NCBI GenBank assembly: GCA_009760855.2 | Contig: WPIO01000007.1 | Span: 9,003,001-9,067,000, forward strand | Length of the DNA: 64,000 nt | Direction: 5' to 3' | DNA from: Cristatella mucedo | Taxonomy: Eukaryota; Bryozoa; Phylactolaemata; Cristatellidae | Shown here: positions 24,620-35,874 of the stretch, one piece after another | Position numbering within the stretch: the first letter of the stretch is position 1 | How the letters are laid out: each line of letters starts with the position of its first letter | Notes under the pieces: model-generated | Databases searched by the model: none | Seen by the model: only the letters and a program-made list of their open reading frames with translations | What the model was told of the DNA's origin: nothing | Position numbers and translations under genes: made by a program

Positions 24620-24709
24620 CTTGTCTGGCTTCGACAAGTACTGTTCATAATGCTTGGCGTTGGAAAATACCGGAAACGCCAGTGATAGTTCCGTCGAATC
24701 TATATCGAC
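24620..24709 (-). CDS. NOV-like gene, exon 13
   Basis: The acceptor is AGTTGCAG and the donor is CAAG|GTAGGG. The exon has 30 codons in phase 0. DSTELSLAFPVFSNAKHYE matches the TEISLAFPL strand of NOV. It is too short to recognise alone, but it is fixed by phase and order. Confidence 0.88.
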
Positions 24710-24929
24710 CTGCAACTAATAGCAGAGCATCACTTAGCATAATGCCGGAGGTGATGCTGCACTAGCCATGTTTCACATCGAGTCTTTACTGCCAAGTCAA
24801 CACATAACTTTCATCAAAGCAGATAGTCTTTCGATGGAGGAATAACAAGTGATACAAAAAGAGACAACTTTAACAACCAATTGAATACATCCTAGACGAT
24901 GAGAACGTATGCAATCAAAGGGCTATTAC

Positions 24930-25052
24930 CTCCTCTGCTGTACCAAGCTGCAGACGAGAGACAAGCCATAAGTCCGAATCGGTTCCACTGTGCAGTTGAA
25001 GCAGGTGCTTACCGACATCTTGTCTCCTCATGACGACTGTGTGCTTTTGAGC
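24930..25052 (-). CDS. NOV-like gene, exon 12
   Basis: The acceptor is GTTCTTCAG and the donor is GAGGAG|GTAATA. The exon has 41 codons in phase 0 at both ends. HTVVMRRQDVG and LQLHSGTDSDLWLVSRLQL match the VxMRRExxGxxIxxVxxGKxxxxWLVVSxKL segment of the family. A second, partial copy of this exon lies about 1.6 kb further along the gene. Confidence 0.88.
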
Positions 25053-27320
25053 CTGAAGAACAAGAGACCCCGACAATACATCTGTGAGTTTAAAATCCAG
25101 TTAGCTTTTTACACCGAGCAAGTGAAGCTAGGAATGATTGAGAGCACCCACATCTGCGCGCCCACATTCAAATACATCAATAGCTGCACATCGGCATACA
25201 ACTTTGTCCCTACATTTCGAGCCCCTTTCTAAAATAATTAGTTAAAAAATTATTAAATTTAGTTCATTTGCCTGAGACCCTAAAAGAAGTTCATCTCCAT
25301 CCAGGCACCTTGCATATCTATCGCACAGGGTTTGAGCATAGGATCCTGGTTGCATCGTTAAATGCGAACATTTCCCCTCCTGGGCTGAAAATAAGCACTG
25401 AATTATGTCACCTCATATGAATAGCCTTGTGCGAGTGCCTTTCGAGTCAGCTCTGGCTTCCCTGTAGTTGCTCATGAGCAAGTAATTCTTATCTAGAGTG
25501 GCATAATGAGCAAAAGGACCATATCATTACAGTCACAGACCAAAAGGGCACAGCTTAACCGAAGGAAGTACCGTGAAGCCCGGGCTCCAGCGATTGCACA
25601 TCTTCCATCGAAATAAATAAACATGTTCATTCTGGCACAATAAATGCAACGATGCAGCAATCCTACTTTGTACTACATAATCTAGTTTTAAAAAGTATCT
25701 GCACAGCTAAAAACTCCCTATTGTCGACTTGAAGCAAGTCAATGATTATGCTGCAGCCTGGAATTATTTTCCCTTTACTCACTATTGCATAGAAAATACT
25801 ATGAAATTCCGCAAAAGTAATGAGGCAACTAACTCAAATTTATCCCAAAACACAAGAAATTCAATTTCAATTGAAAATAGCAATATTAGCCTGTTTAGAT
25901 CATCAGAGCTCGATGGAAGCACTTACTTCAGAGTGATCTTGGGGGCTGTGCTCCGAGTGGAAAAGCAGAGCAAACCAATGCGGCATCGCTATTTCCAACC
26001 CTTCATTCTAACACTCTCATCTAAATGGGGGTAAAATTACCCATGCTTTAAAAAAAAAATTAGACAGTTTACATTGTCAGTTACTAGTATAGTACAGCAG
26101 TCACTGTTTCTAGAATTCTGACCAAAACGTTTGCACACACCGTGAATGAGTTGGGGAGAGTAACAGCTCCAAAAGTGCCTCTCGGCCAGAACAGCCCAGA
26201 TCTATCGCTATGCAGAGAACAACATGCTAAATATAAACGGATTTCAGTCTACTTTACATCAGCAATAAGCTTTAATAAATCTTTAAATTTTTGCCTGAGA
26301 AGCAAACTTGCATTAACACCTTTAGAGTTATGCTGACAGAGGGCTGGTCTGCTTGCTTCAATCTTCAACACAAAACCACTTTTGTCGACATAACTACACT
26401 GCCCAAGTCCACTAACAGCTGTGGACTGGGGTAAAGTTGTATGCATCATCAAAAGCAAAATTGGGGAGTATGCAGATGGAAACATTGAGCAAACATGAAG
26501 TTTTTAAATTTTGAGTTTTCTGATGGAATCATGATGTAAGTGTAAATCAATTACTAATGACAGCTGTTCACCTAAATTCCTATACGGTAGGGCTAAATTG
26601 TGAGCAAAAGCTGTACAATTTCATCGTGCTTTACCACTAGTGGTGGCAAAGTCCTCCCACGGTTACCAAGCCAGAAATAGTTATTATATAACATTTTAGA
26701 CTAAACAAAAACTTCGTGGCTCCTCAGATTTCCTTGCAAACAAACCTTGTCTTCAATCCAGTTTGGGTTCAGTCTTCATTTTTTGTTGAACAAACAGTAG
26801 TCCTAGTGGATTTGTCGAGCTATTGATGGATAGACAGAGATGTGTCTCCTGAAGCTGCAGCCTCCTCCTCGGCTCATTGTACATCATGTAACCTACATAA
26901 TTTTGAATGCATATCCGTCCGAGACTCCATAGACACAAGCCACTGATGTTATGCTTATGTTGAGCCTTTTGTGACATTTATAATACTACTACGATGGTAT
27001 AGCTATGATGAGTGGCAAAAATATCAGTGGATATAATTGACTAATTTGGATATGTAGCTACAACAGAACTTTTAATAGTTGGAATTCAACGTTGAATTAG
27101 GCATTGGAATGTGAAATACTGATGAGCAGACTTTTGATCAGCATGTCATCCAATTGTGTATTTAAAAACTACAGATTAAAATGAACAGACTGTTAGCATT
27201 GGTCTGCCGTTCACTGAGAAGGAGAAGCTAAGCCTTTGTTTGCTTATGCTCACATGTAAGGTCTTTGATTTTCAAATGAAATACCACACACCTGGAGTTT
27301 TTTGCTCGCAAGCACTAGCA
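25053..27320. other. Intron 11, left part: nothing recognised
   Basis: AT-rich sequence with short frames only. No repeat family that I could match elsewhere in the window. Confidence 0.45.
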
Positions 27321-27392
27321 ATTAAAATAAGCCTTGTGTATCGTTGCTCTGGGCCAGCGTTCTGTATGCCAAACCACAAGCTATTTCGTGGG

Positions 27393-27728
27393 ATGGAGCC
27401 GATGACGCCCTGGGAGATGTCCTGTGCAGCGTCCCTAGGCTTCGATGGCTTCGGAGACTTCGTTGGCTGGCTGCTGAACTTCGAGAGGGAGATCGAGAAA
27501 AGTGGCTACGAACCGAGTGAGTGCCACTTGTTTTTGCTCCTTGCGATGCAAGGCGGGGCCTTCACGTTTGCCTCGGGGCTCCAGCAGGAAGTTCAGGATG
27601 ACTATGCCAAGCTTCGTGAGGCCCTAGTGAGGGCATTCACCTCGCCGGCCGGTAGAGCGAGATTGCTGCACGCTGATCGGGTAAAGGCTGGTCGGACTAA
27701 GAGGGCCGACAGGAGCGACTGGAAGTGA
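27393..27728 (+). CDS. Gag capsid-like protein of the LTR element
   Basis: The frame starts ATGGAGCCGATGACG 14 bases after the LTR end and runs 111 codons. DFVGWLLNFEREIEKSGYE, FLLLAMQGGAFTFASGLQQE and YAKLREALVRAFTSP follow the helical pattern of Ty3-type Gag capsid domains. It ends at TGA (27726-27728). The assignment rests on pattern and context, not on a specific family match. Confidence 0.5.
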   Translation: MEPMTPWEMSCAASLGFDGFGDFVGWLLNFEREIEKSGYEPSECHLFLLLAMQGGAFTFASGLQQEVQDDYAKLREALVRAFTSPAGRARLLHADRVKAGRTKRADRSDWK

Positions 27729-28454
27729 TCACCGACTGTGTGCCGGGCGACAGAGGTTTGTCAGGCTGCCACGACGTGGCGGCAGGCAACGGCTCTCAAA
27801 GCGGTAACGGTTGATCAGGCTGCGATGGTGTTCCACGAAGCAACGGCAGTGTGCGAGGCAACGGTCAGCGGTGTGGCTGAGGCGACGGAGAGTGAGACGG
27901 TGCATGGAGAGGCGGCGGTGTCTGCGTGGAAGGCGGCGGTGTCCGCGGCAGAGTCGGCGGCGTCCGCGGCAGAGTCGGCGGCGTCCGCGGCAGAGTCGGC
28001 GGCGTCCGCCAGAGAGGTAGTCGCCGGCGATGCAGTGCAAGCCATGAAGGTGATGCTGGCCTGCGACCAGCCGGTGGGTTGTGACGCGGCACAGGCAGGA
28101 GAGTGTGTGCAGACCGAAGAGTCTGCACAGGCCGGAGAGACTGTGCAGGACGGAAAGGCTGTCCAGCAGGGAGAATCTGTGCAGGCCTCGGAGACTGTGC
28201 AGGCCGGAGAGACTGCTCAGGTTGGAGAGGGTACGAAGGAAGGACGGAGAAGCAGCTGCTTATATCGGAGACGCGGTGGCAGAATCGGCAGAGATGGATG
28301 GAGCAACGGCGGTTGGTGTCCGAAAAACAGTGGCTGTGGACGTCGGCTCGATGACGATGGTCGGTGGCTCACGTTGCCGGCTGGTCGCAAAAGGCCGTGC
28401 ACCAGCTCGCCTCTTGCGATCAGCCGTCAGGTAGCATGTGGGGTCAGCTATTGA
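27729..28454 (+). CDS. Repetitive C-terminal frame of the Gag-like region
   Basis: The frame continues in the same phase after the TGA. It holds Ala/Ser/Glu-rich repeats: a 21-bp unit repeated around 27940-28010 (SAAESAA) and degenerate hexapeptides such as AGETVQ, QGESVQ and AGETAQ at about 28090-28230. An Arg/Gly-rich basic end follows (RRRGGRIGRDGWSNGGW). Several other frames are open too, a side effect of the GC-rich repeats. It could be a nucleocapsid-like tail reached by readthrough, or a decayed remnant. Confidence 0.4.
   Translation, partial: SPTVCRATEVCQAATTWRQATALKAVTVDQAAMVFHEATAVCEATVSGVAEATESETVHGEAAVSAWKAAVSAAESAASAAESAASAAESAASAREVVAGDAVQAMKVMLACDQPVGCDAAQAGECVQTEESAQAGETVQDGKAVQQGESVQASETVQAGETAQVGEGTKEGRRSSCLYRRRGGRIGRDGWSNGGWCPKNSGCGRRLDDDGRWLTLPAGRKRPCTSSPLAISRQVACGVSY
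27938..28012 (+). repeat. 21-bp minisatellite
   Basis: GCAGAGTCGGCGGCGTCCGC repeats about three times in a row, with partial units on each side. Confidence 0.85.
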
Positions 28455-28958
28455 TGTTAGCTGCTATGTCGAGGATGTGTTGGGTCTAGTTTGTATCGTT
28501 TATAGATAGGCTCGTTCATTGCTACTTAGATAGGCTCGTTCATGCTGCCCTGTACCTTGCAGCTACATGTGTTGGTGCTGCAAACTTGTGACCCTTCGTG
28601 TTGGTGCTGCAAACTTGTGACCTTAAGGTCAAGGGAGCGTGTAGTTCGTGTGTATGTATGTATTGTATGCCGGCTCCTCTGATGAGCCTGTGATGTGGCA
28701 TGGACACAGGCCGGTAACCAGCTGGTGGCCAGTTGGTGGATTCACCATCTGGGTCGGCCGGTGCACAGCTGTGGCCTGTGATGTGGTATATACATAGGCC
28801 GGTAACCTGCTGGTGGTGAGATGGTGGACCGGAGGAGTGGAGGAGGGCAGACTCGAGTGTGAGAAGGGGCGAAGGCAGTCATGCGTCTTGCTGATCCGTG
28901 CCTTGTACAATAAACCGTTGGTGTTGTTCTGGGCCAGCGTTCTGTATGCCAAACCACA

Positions 28959-29663
28959 TGTATAGCACCCTAGGAGAGCTAAATTGTTCATGGCGCTTCA
29001 CATGAGCTTACAAATACGAAAATCGTGAAGTCGTCGTAACACATAAAATCAGGGAGCTAAATAATATATAAAACACATTTCCTTTCTAGATCGAGTTTAG
29101 TGTGGACAGATCTGAGTCATGCGATTAAGTTATTTACATTAAGTCCGAGAAGCAGTCATTTATAATCACGGCTACAGCAGCTTTTTAAGTACTTCTCGGT
29201 TAGATGTATTCTCGTAATCCCTTTTTCTTCAGCCGCACATCAGCAGCCAAGTCGAAGTTGCTATGCGTCAACAAAATAACCTCTCTGTGCTTGTGTTTAC
29301 CATCCAAAGCTGACGATTCCTTCTTCTGTCACAAATTATGCGTAGCAGGCTTAGTAGCATCACTACTTAGTGACCACTGCACTGCTGCCCTTCAAATTGC
29401 TTTGTGGCACTATGTAAACTCTTCACCCATTCGTTTTTTAAGATCATGAAAAACTAGATTGGTAATACGCATAATCTAAATTTCCGGCGATAACATACCG
29501 ACTAACTATTGATAGCACTATGACATACTGCTGAGTAGATTAGATTAAACTTAAGGCAATTAAATGCTACCGTTCCTGAAAATTCGTGGCTGGAAATCAA
29601 TCCAGCAAAAGACCATCAATGTGAGTAAATATCAATTAATAGTGTTGTTTCAAGCAGCCTTAC
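28959..29663. other. Intron 11, right part: nothing recognised
   Basis: Unique AT-rich sequence between the LTR element and exon 11. Only short frames. Confidence 0.45.
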
Positions 29664-29811
29664 CTTGATAACAAATGTTATCTGCTGCAGACGATGAAGA
29701 AAAAGAAGGAGTATTGGTTTAAAATCCAGAAAACTACTTGTCAATGCTTGAACGCGACAGTGGTCGTCGTTGCTCTCATCTTTGAGTGGTAGAATGATGG
29801 TGGTCTTCCAT
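29664..29811 (-). CDS. NOV-like gene, exon 11
   Basis: The acceptor is GGCGGCAG, with a poor pyrimidine tract, and the donor is CAAG|GTAAGG. WKTTIILPLKDES, then FLDFKPILLLFLHRLQQI, corresponds to the WxTxIxLPLK...LxPSLLLFLHRL strand-helix block that closes the GHKL domain. The phase (one base in, 0 out) fits exons 10 and 12. Confidence 0.92.
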
Positions 29812-30149
29812 CTGCCGCCATGTAACCAAATACAGCAATTACAACAGAACTAAAATGTGCCGAGCATTCTTTGAGCATTCAGCAGGTCATCAAGTGTACT
29901 AGAGTGTAATAGACTGCCGGAGAAGGAGGATACACATCACGACTTTTCGATGGTCCTTATATTGTGACTAAACAAAAATCAAAAATCAAAATGCACAAAA
30001 AAGATATAGATGTAGAAACCACCTCTTCAGGTGATGCAACAAGTAGCATCACGATTTCCTTCCGACTAGTCAATGGGCTAAACAGGATTCCCAGATTACA
30101 CAGAGTACGTCTGGCCTTCAAGAGTGCCCGGGTTTTTTAATTAATAATA

Positions 30150-30290
30150 AATAAATAATTCATTTATATAGCGCCCCAAGAGAACTTAATCTCTATTCAG
30201 GCGCTTCACATATGCCCCTGGGCTCGAGCCCACGACCTCAGTCAGACATTGGTCAGGGCGAGCACCATAACCGCTAGACCAATTAACTTA
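30150..30290 (-). repeat. SINE-2, tRNA-derived
   Basis: The minus strand reads ATTGGTCTAGCGGTTATGGT (A-box) and GTCGTGGGCTCGAGCCC (B-box). It then ends GCGCCTGAATAGAGATTAAG, TTCTCTTGGGGCGCT and ATATAAATG. The tail is a hairpin closely like that of LINE-1f. Confidence 0.8.
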
Positions 30291-30613
30291 ATTGCCTTAA
30301 CAAAAACGTATTGTATTAGTACCAATACTGGGGCAAGGTGTAAGGAAAGAACCAAAACACAAATAGGCCACTGTTGACTGAGATAAGTAAGCACTTGCTG
30401 TACTAAACACACAAGCTATCTTAAAAGTGCACAGATTTCTCTTGACACTTAATGCTGAGGTATGCACTTGATTTTTTACTATAGTTCTTCGATCCATGCA
30501 AGCAGTTGTACGTGTAACAAATCGCTTTGATCAACTAGGCACTCTGATGGGTGTCCGTGCTGATGAATCACGGCAGATGCACCGCAGTACAAGGCAGGCA
30601 GCATATTACTTAC

Positions 30614-30791
30614 AGTGACCCTTTGGGCAAATGCTCTTTGGGTGGGCTTGGCGGTTTGTTTGACACCCATGCGGGTAATATGTATCCGATGTTTCCCTGG
30701 CTTCGATCAAAACATATGTGGTAACCGTTAGAGTGTACTTCCGGTCTGTCGGTCACGGTGAAGACAGACTTAAAACCAATGCCTTTTTGAC
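30614..30791 (-). CDS. NOV-like gene, exon 10 (second glycine box)
   Basis: The acceptor is TTTTTCAG and the donor is CACT|GTAAGT. The exon runs from phase 1 to phase 2. GQKGIGFKSVFTVTDRPEV, HSNGYHICFD and IGYILPAW are diagnostic of NOV and sacsin-type GHKL domains. A Pro/Lys-rich loop of about 18 residues follows. The split glycine at its start completes ATT GGT from exon 9. Confidence 0.95.
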
Positions 30792-31299
30792 CTGAAAAAC
30801 AATGTTGTTCTAAACAGTACTACCTGAGTGCATGCAAGCAAATTAATCAAGCATGAGGTATAGAATCAATGCAGAGTGCTCCAAAAATGTTCTAGCTAAC
30901 AATAGTACTGATACTTCAAACGCAAAGCAAAAGAAACCTATGCTAGCAAAAAATATAACTAGGGTAAGTGGAAACAATGCAAGCCATGCCCATATGGATT
31001 GACAGGAACATGCTACGATATGCCTCGCATCAAAGCCTGCTTAATTGCGAATGCTACGTAAGCCCTATATACATTCGGATACATTGGCACGACTATTGCT
31101 CGGGATTATTCAAAGTTCCTAAGGCATAATCATTAGGACCAGATATGCTACGATCTATGGCTTAGACCAAATAAAAAGCCGGTTGTAGATTGATGGCAAT
31201 CAGTTGTACTATATGCCGTGTACTGCTAATATGAGTCTCCCTTCGGTAAAAGATACACAGCTGTACGTTTAGGACATGGACAATGTTATTAACGCATGG

Positions 31300-31525
31300 T
31301 CATTCTTGATTGCTCATGTCACTATATCCTTTATGTTCTACGCAGATGACACACAGCTGTACCCGTAGCTTTGATCCCTTCTTTCCTTCAAGAACCTCAA
31401 ACTCTCTCAAAAGATCTACAAACTGTTGACATTCCCACTTGAATGGCAGAACACTTTCTCAAACTGAATGACGTTAAACCAACTTACTAGTTATGGGCAA
31501 ACCTATTTGCTACTGAGATATACCT
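31300..31525 (+). mobile_element. LINE-1f reverse-transcriptase fragment
   Basis: CTACGCAGATGACACACAGC encodes the YADDTQLY catalytic motif in the plus strand. TTTCTCAAACTGAATGACG encodes a FLKLND-like segment. Stops break the frame. Confidence 0.55.
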
Positions 31526-31579
31526 CCAGCTTGCCTTGACTGGCTAAACTTGCTGCCTCGGTTTGGACCAGGAATTAAG

Positions 31580-31690
31580 GTAAGGTCTTTGACGATCAAG
31601 GTCGTGGGCTCGAGCCCCCGAGGCACATGTAAAGCACCCGGATAGAGAAACCATTCTCATAAGGTGCTACACAAGTGCATTATATATTTT
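31580..31690 (+). repeat. SINE-2 copy, 5' part lost
   Basis: AAGGTCGTGGGCTCGAGCCC (B-box) is followed by AAAGCACCCGGATAGAGAAA, ATTCTCATAAGGTGCTACAC and GTGCATTATA, the SINE-2 tail in plus orientation. Confidence 0.65.
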
Positions 31691-31966
31691 TCACATCTTT
31701 ATTCTCTAGCAGAGCCTTAGAGGACTGTGGTCTATGCCTATCCTGGGGTTACAATTGTATAATGTTCGACATTCCAATCTAAATAGGTGGATTTCGGAGT
31801 CAGGCTTGAAAAGACAAACAAAACTGTATGGAGCTGACATGTACCAATTAACCATTTTTATAATGATAGCAGATCTCTGACGGCCACCTGCATTGAATGT
31901 GAACCCCTACAGCCTCCTGGCTGGTAAGACAACGTCAGAACCAGGGATGTCATATTCTCTACTTAC

Positions 31967-32242
31967 CAATATAGCCTTGTTTGTGCTTGCCTTTTGTAGA
32001 CATCCCAATGGCAGATATGGCTCTGATGTCTTTTTCGCTGAATCCTTCTTCATTGTTGTACAATGCTATAGAGCTGTGATCTATTACAAACAGCAGAGCA
32101 GGAGAAGTATCTTTGCCATAGTGATTGTCATCAGCATTCTGTATCAACTCCAGCACAAAGTGTGTGTTACTGTTATACAGCTCTCTCGACAATCTCTCCA
32201 AGCTGTTTCCCAGTTGTCTCTTTAAATTTAATGTTGCTTCAC
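31967..32242 (-). CDS. NOV-like gene, exon 9 (GHKL ATPase N-box)
   Basis: This exon carries the first half of the HSP90-type nucleotide-binding fold. LGNSLERLSRELYNSNTHF leads into VLELIQNADDN, the N-box whose Asn and Asp coordinate Mg-ATP in this superfamily. IALYNNEEGFSEKDIRAI supplies the first glycine motif (Asn replaces the usual Asp, as I recall for NOV proteins). STKGKHKQGYIG runs to the donor ATTG|GTAAGT. The acceptor is ATCTTAG. The key residues appear intact, so ATP binding is likely. Confidence 0.95.
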
Positions 32243-33004
32243 CTAAGATGTAGAATATTGCCAACTCATCATACAGACAAATAAAGATAAAGAATTTTGC
32301 ATGGAGTTGCATTTCGAAAATGATGGCATACCACAGGAACAGAGACCCACATTGAGAAAGCGCTTCGAAGATGTCAAGCTTACTAAAAGTTTTGGCTAAC
32401 GAAAAACCACTGAACACTACCCAAATGCTTGGACAAACCAGATCATCTGCATATGAACAAAACTAATTAGGGGCACATAGATGAATATTGGTAATACAGA
32501 GTTACTGTTCAAATGAATAACATATAAATACATTTTATCTAAATGCACAGAAAAAGATAGACCAGATGCAACTTCCTGATGTACAAGCATAAATACAATT
32601 GATTGAAAATACGAGTTTGAGACCTGTTACATCCATGGAATATGTTTACAACGTCATTTCTCAGGTGCTCCTAGTGGTCCCGATGAGGCAAGTAGCATAT
32701 ACGGTGAATCCTAAAATTTTCCGAGAAGAAATGCAGCAGATGCTATGAATGAAGCAGCCTTACCATAAACACCGTGGCCGAGTCAAAGGCAACAAGCCCG
32801 AAGCATTGATGCAGAAAGTGCAATGAACTCGGGAATAAAATAGCCACATTTTTTTCAAAATCGAGTGCATTCGTAAACCGTGAGTTGTTTGTAACGCTTG
32901 CACTACAGTTCTCTGAAAAGCAAAGCCAACACTGGAGAGCCACCAATAGCTGCCCTTCAGTTCAGCCACATCTCTCTCCTCTGTGCATGCATGCGTGTAT
33001 CTTA

Positions 33005-33200
33005 GTCTGTATCTTTGCAAAGCCATAAACACTCAGCAGGTGTTATTCCAGGAGAGTTTTCTATAGAGCGCTCAAAGCCTAAGCAGATTTCAGTGTACAT
33101 ATGGCAGCCAACAGACTTCATCTCAGGCAAAACAAAAAAGTGGGAAGCCAAAAGAAGTCAGTCAAGGAAGTGAGTAGCACAGGAGAAGTACCACAGGACA
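33005..33200 (-). mobile_element. LINE-2f 3' end
   Basis: Shares AGCCATAAACACTCAGCAGG, GGAGAGTTTTCTATAGAGCG and CCAACAGACTTCATCTCAGG with other LINE-2f copies. No intact frame. Confidence 0.6.
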
Positions 33201-33645
33201 GTTGGAAACTCAATTTAAAAAATGTGTGCTGCTGCTACGACGTTAGCCCTGTGCACTCTGTTGTGTGCGCCTGAGGCTTCTGCTGTAATTAGCAAAGCGT
33301 CTGACACTAATGCACATGCCTCACCTGTGGCCAATAGTTAAAGCTATTGAAGCAGCGAAGAATCAGGCCACTAATGCAGATTATATTTCGTGTCGTTTGC
33401 TGCGATTGATTGGGCTTCCATATATGTGCCCGTTGGGAGTAATAAAGTAGACAGCACCAGTTAAGTATCAGTTAAGCTGAACTTATTAAGAAGTGCTAAC
33501 GAATGCAGCAAAAATGAATCAACTGCTGAGGTAACTGCTGTGGCACATATGCAAGGCCTGGTTACAGACCTGTGGTTAAATAGGAAATTCTTTTTACGGC
33601 TTGAGAAGCCAGAGTTTATGATTTTACTCGGTGTGGGAAGGGACT

Positions 33646-33711
33646 GGCTGTGGACAAAGTGCACGAGTCTGCTGCCTGGCTGTGGACAAAGTGCACGAGT
33701 CTGCTGCCTTA
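33646..33711 (+). repeat. 33-bp tandem duplication
   Basis: GGCTGTGGACAAAGTGCACG followed by AGTCTGCTGCCT occurs twice in succession without mismatch. Confidence 0.85.
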
Positions 33712-35280
33712 GCCTTGAATGAAGATATGGCGAGCAAAGTCCTAGTTCTTCCTGTGATAACAATTGCCATTGTGAAGCTTGTAACCTATATGGTATATCG
33801 TCTCGAGACTGCTCCAAATGTAATAACTGCTGAAGTGATAGACTGCTGCTCTGATGATGTGATAATGCTGCCGATGGTGACTATGCAAAGAGTGATGTTA
33901 CTGTTGCCAATACCCGACATGTGTCCTACAAAGATCCGTGTTTGGGCAATATACAATCAACTGATATATGCCTTACCCTTTCTGTGCCAACGATTATTAC
34001 TTAGCCTTTCCGTCGATTTGGTGAACTTCTGATTGTCGATGATTGCGATGTCTAGCTGCCTACTTCTATAATTATTCGACTGAGATTAGAACTTGATGAA
34101 TACACTGACATGATTTCAGTACACCTGCATGTCACCCAACTTCTTTAGGTTACGATCAACCGATGCTCACTGAATCGGTTTGTCGTACAAGCAAATGAAT
34201 TAGACTTCCTGATCTGACTTGAAGTAACTTAATTTTTCACCGTGTTTAGAAAGTCTGCCAGTCGGCATAAGCTCGGCCAAGAGCTCTGAACGACGTTCCT
34301 TATCATAACACACACTCACTAATTGACTAAAAGGCAGACAATTATGAACAGGCAAGACATGCAACACATGAACATGACAAGTAGTAATTTCCTGTGCAAC
34401 AATGTCTATAAGTTTGCTTTTCCTGATCATGTGTGTACCAATAAACCTATGGTTTTATACCAGTTTAGATATCTTAGGAAATTGGGCTAAAGTTTGAGGT
34501 CTCAGCCTGTCTTTAACAAAATTAAATCCAGTGCATCTGAACGTCAGTGAAGCCAATAATTTAAACAATAATTTGAAGCCCTGCTAGAAGCTCTGACAAC
34601 TGTCGATGATGATAAAGAAAAGGTAGTTACAGCAATTGTCGTGAAGGAGTCCAAAATCACCAGTCGAGAAATTAATGCTATAGACTGATTAGGGGCTGAA
34701 GCAAAGATTTGACACTTCCCATAGGCAGCTATGTTGGGCATTTTTTTATTAACTAAGTCGAGGGCTGACTTTCGTTTTAAGAAGAATGTGTAACGTTGGC
34801 ATGCTATGATATGACAGTGCTAGATCATAAGCAGCTAATGAGTTATAATCAATAGAATCATATAAGTCATAATCTACAGATTAGACTAAATAAAAGGCCA
34901 ACTAAAGTGATGGTTAGTAAAGTTGTGCATGATGGCTCGACTTATTTATGTGCATGTGGCCATTTCGGTTGAGGAATATACAGCTGCGCGTTAAGAACAT
35001 AGCCGTTCATTTCGGTCTGGGTATTGTTGATTGCTATCTTGCTCTGCCACTGCCGGCCTATGCATGCTTTGGAGGTAGCTCTGAGACGTTAGTCGTGATA
35101 ATCTGAGTGCTAGCTTCACCAGTATCTGTTAGGAGTCTGCGATGACTAGCAGTTTTACACGAGCTGTATTTTGTTTGAAGGACTGTAGTTCTGATGTCAA
35201 CACACATGTAGTAGCAGCAGTGAACATATAAGTGTGTATACAGTGGTACATAGCATGCTGAACTATGCACAGGCCCTTAC

Positions 35281-35518
35281 TCTCTTCGTGCGAGCAATCG
35301 ACGTTATATTTTTTTCTTATGTCGTTGATTACAGCAAGGCAGTGGTCATCGCCGGTCCTAGTTGTTGCAGTCTGACCATGTTCAGTCACCGCATCATCAA
35401 CTGCTAAGCTGATATCGTGACGGGCCTCCTGCACCTTGTTGACATCTGCAGCTATGTTTCCTACATCGCTAGGAATATGAGCTTCTGAAGAACCATCCAT
35501 ATCTTCACTGATAGTAGG
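35281..35518 (-). CDS. NOV-like gene, exon 8 (just before the ATPase)
   Basis: The acceptor is CTTTTGTAG and the donor is GAGA|GTAAGG. The exon runs from phase 0 to phase 1. An acidic, variable first half (VDDAVTEHGQTATTRTGDD) precedes CLAVINDIRKKYNVDC, which is the conserved helix before the GHKL fold (compare xxVIxSIRRDEFGV in NOV). The split codon A|GT joins exon 9. Confidence 0.88.
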
Positions 35519-35874
35519 CTACAAAAGAAAGTCCACAAATATTTACCAAGCGACAGAAGAATAGCACAAACAAGATTACGGGTTGCCACGGAGCCCGATA
35601 AAAAACCAGATATGGTGTCCATGAGCCTAGAAGGACGAGACTGCTTTTTTAAGTATTGGTGCCCTACACACCCTTTCTAGGATAGCATGGATACAGAGTT
35701 CATTAGCATAAGACCAATCCAACAATTAGATCAAGAACGTACATAGCAGAGCATCATTTTGCATTAGATTAACTGACAGTTGTGGTACTGAGGAAATCAC
35801 AAGCTAAAGATTAACATTTACTCGAACACCAACATTCTGGCACTTGTCTGATGATGAAGCAGGTAAATTTAATT

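Larger units (their letters stand above)
27321..28958 (+). mobile_element. Gag-only (non-autonomous) LTR retrotransposon
   Basis: The 3' LTR (28640-28958) begins TGTAGTTCG and ends CCAAACCACA, with AATAAA at 28909. A matching LTR end (GGGCCAGCGTTCTGTATGCC and CCAAACCACA, ending at 27378) lies just before the Gag frame, so the 5' LTR is truncated to about 58 bp. AAGGTCAAGGGAGCG before the 3' LTR may be a weak polypurine tract. No pol frame is present. Confidence 0.65.
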
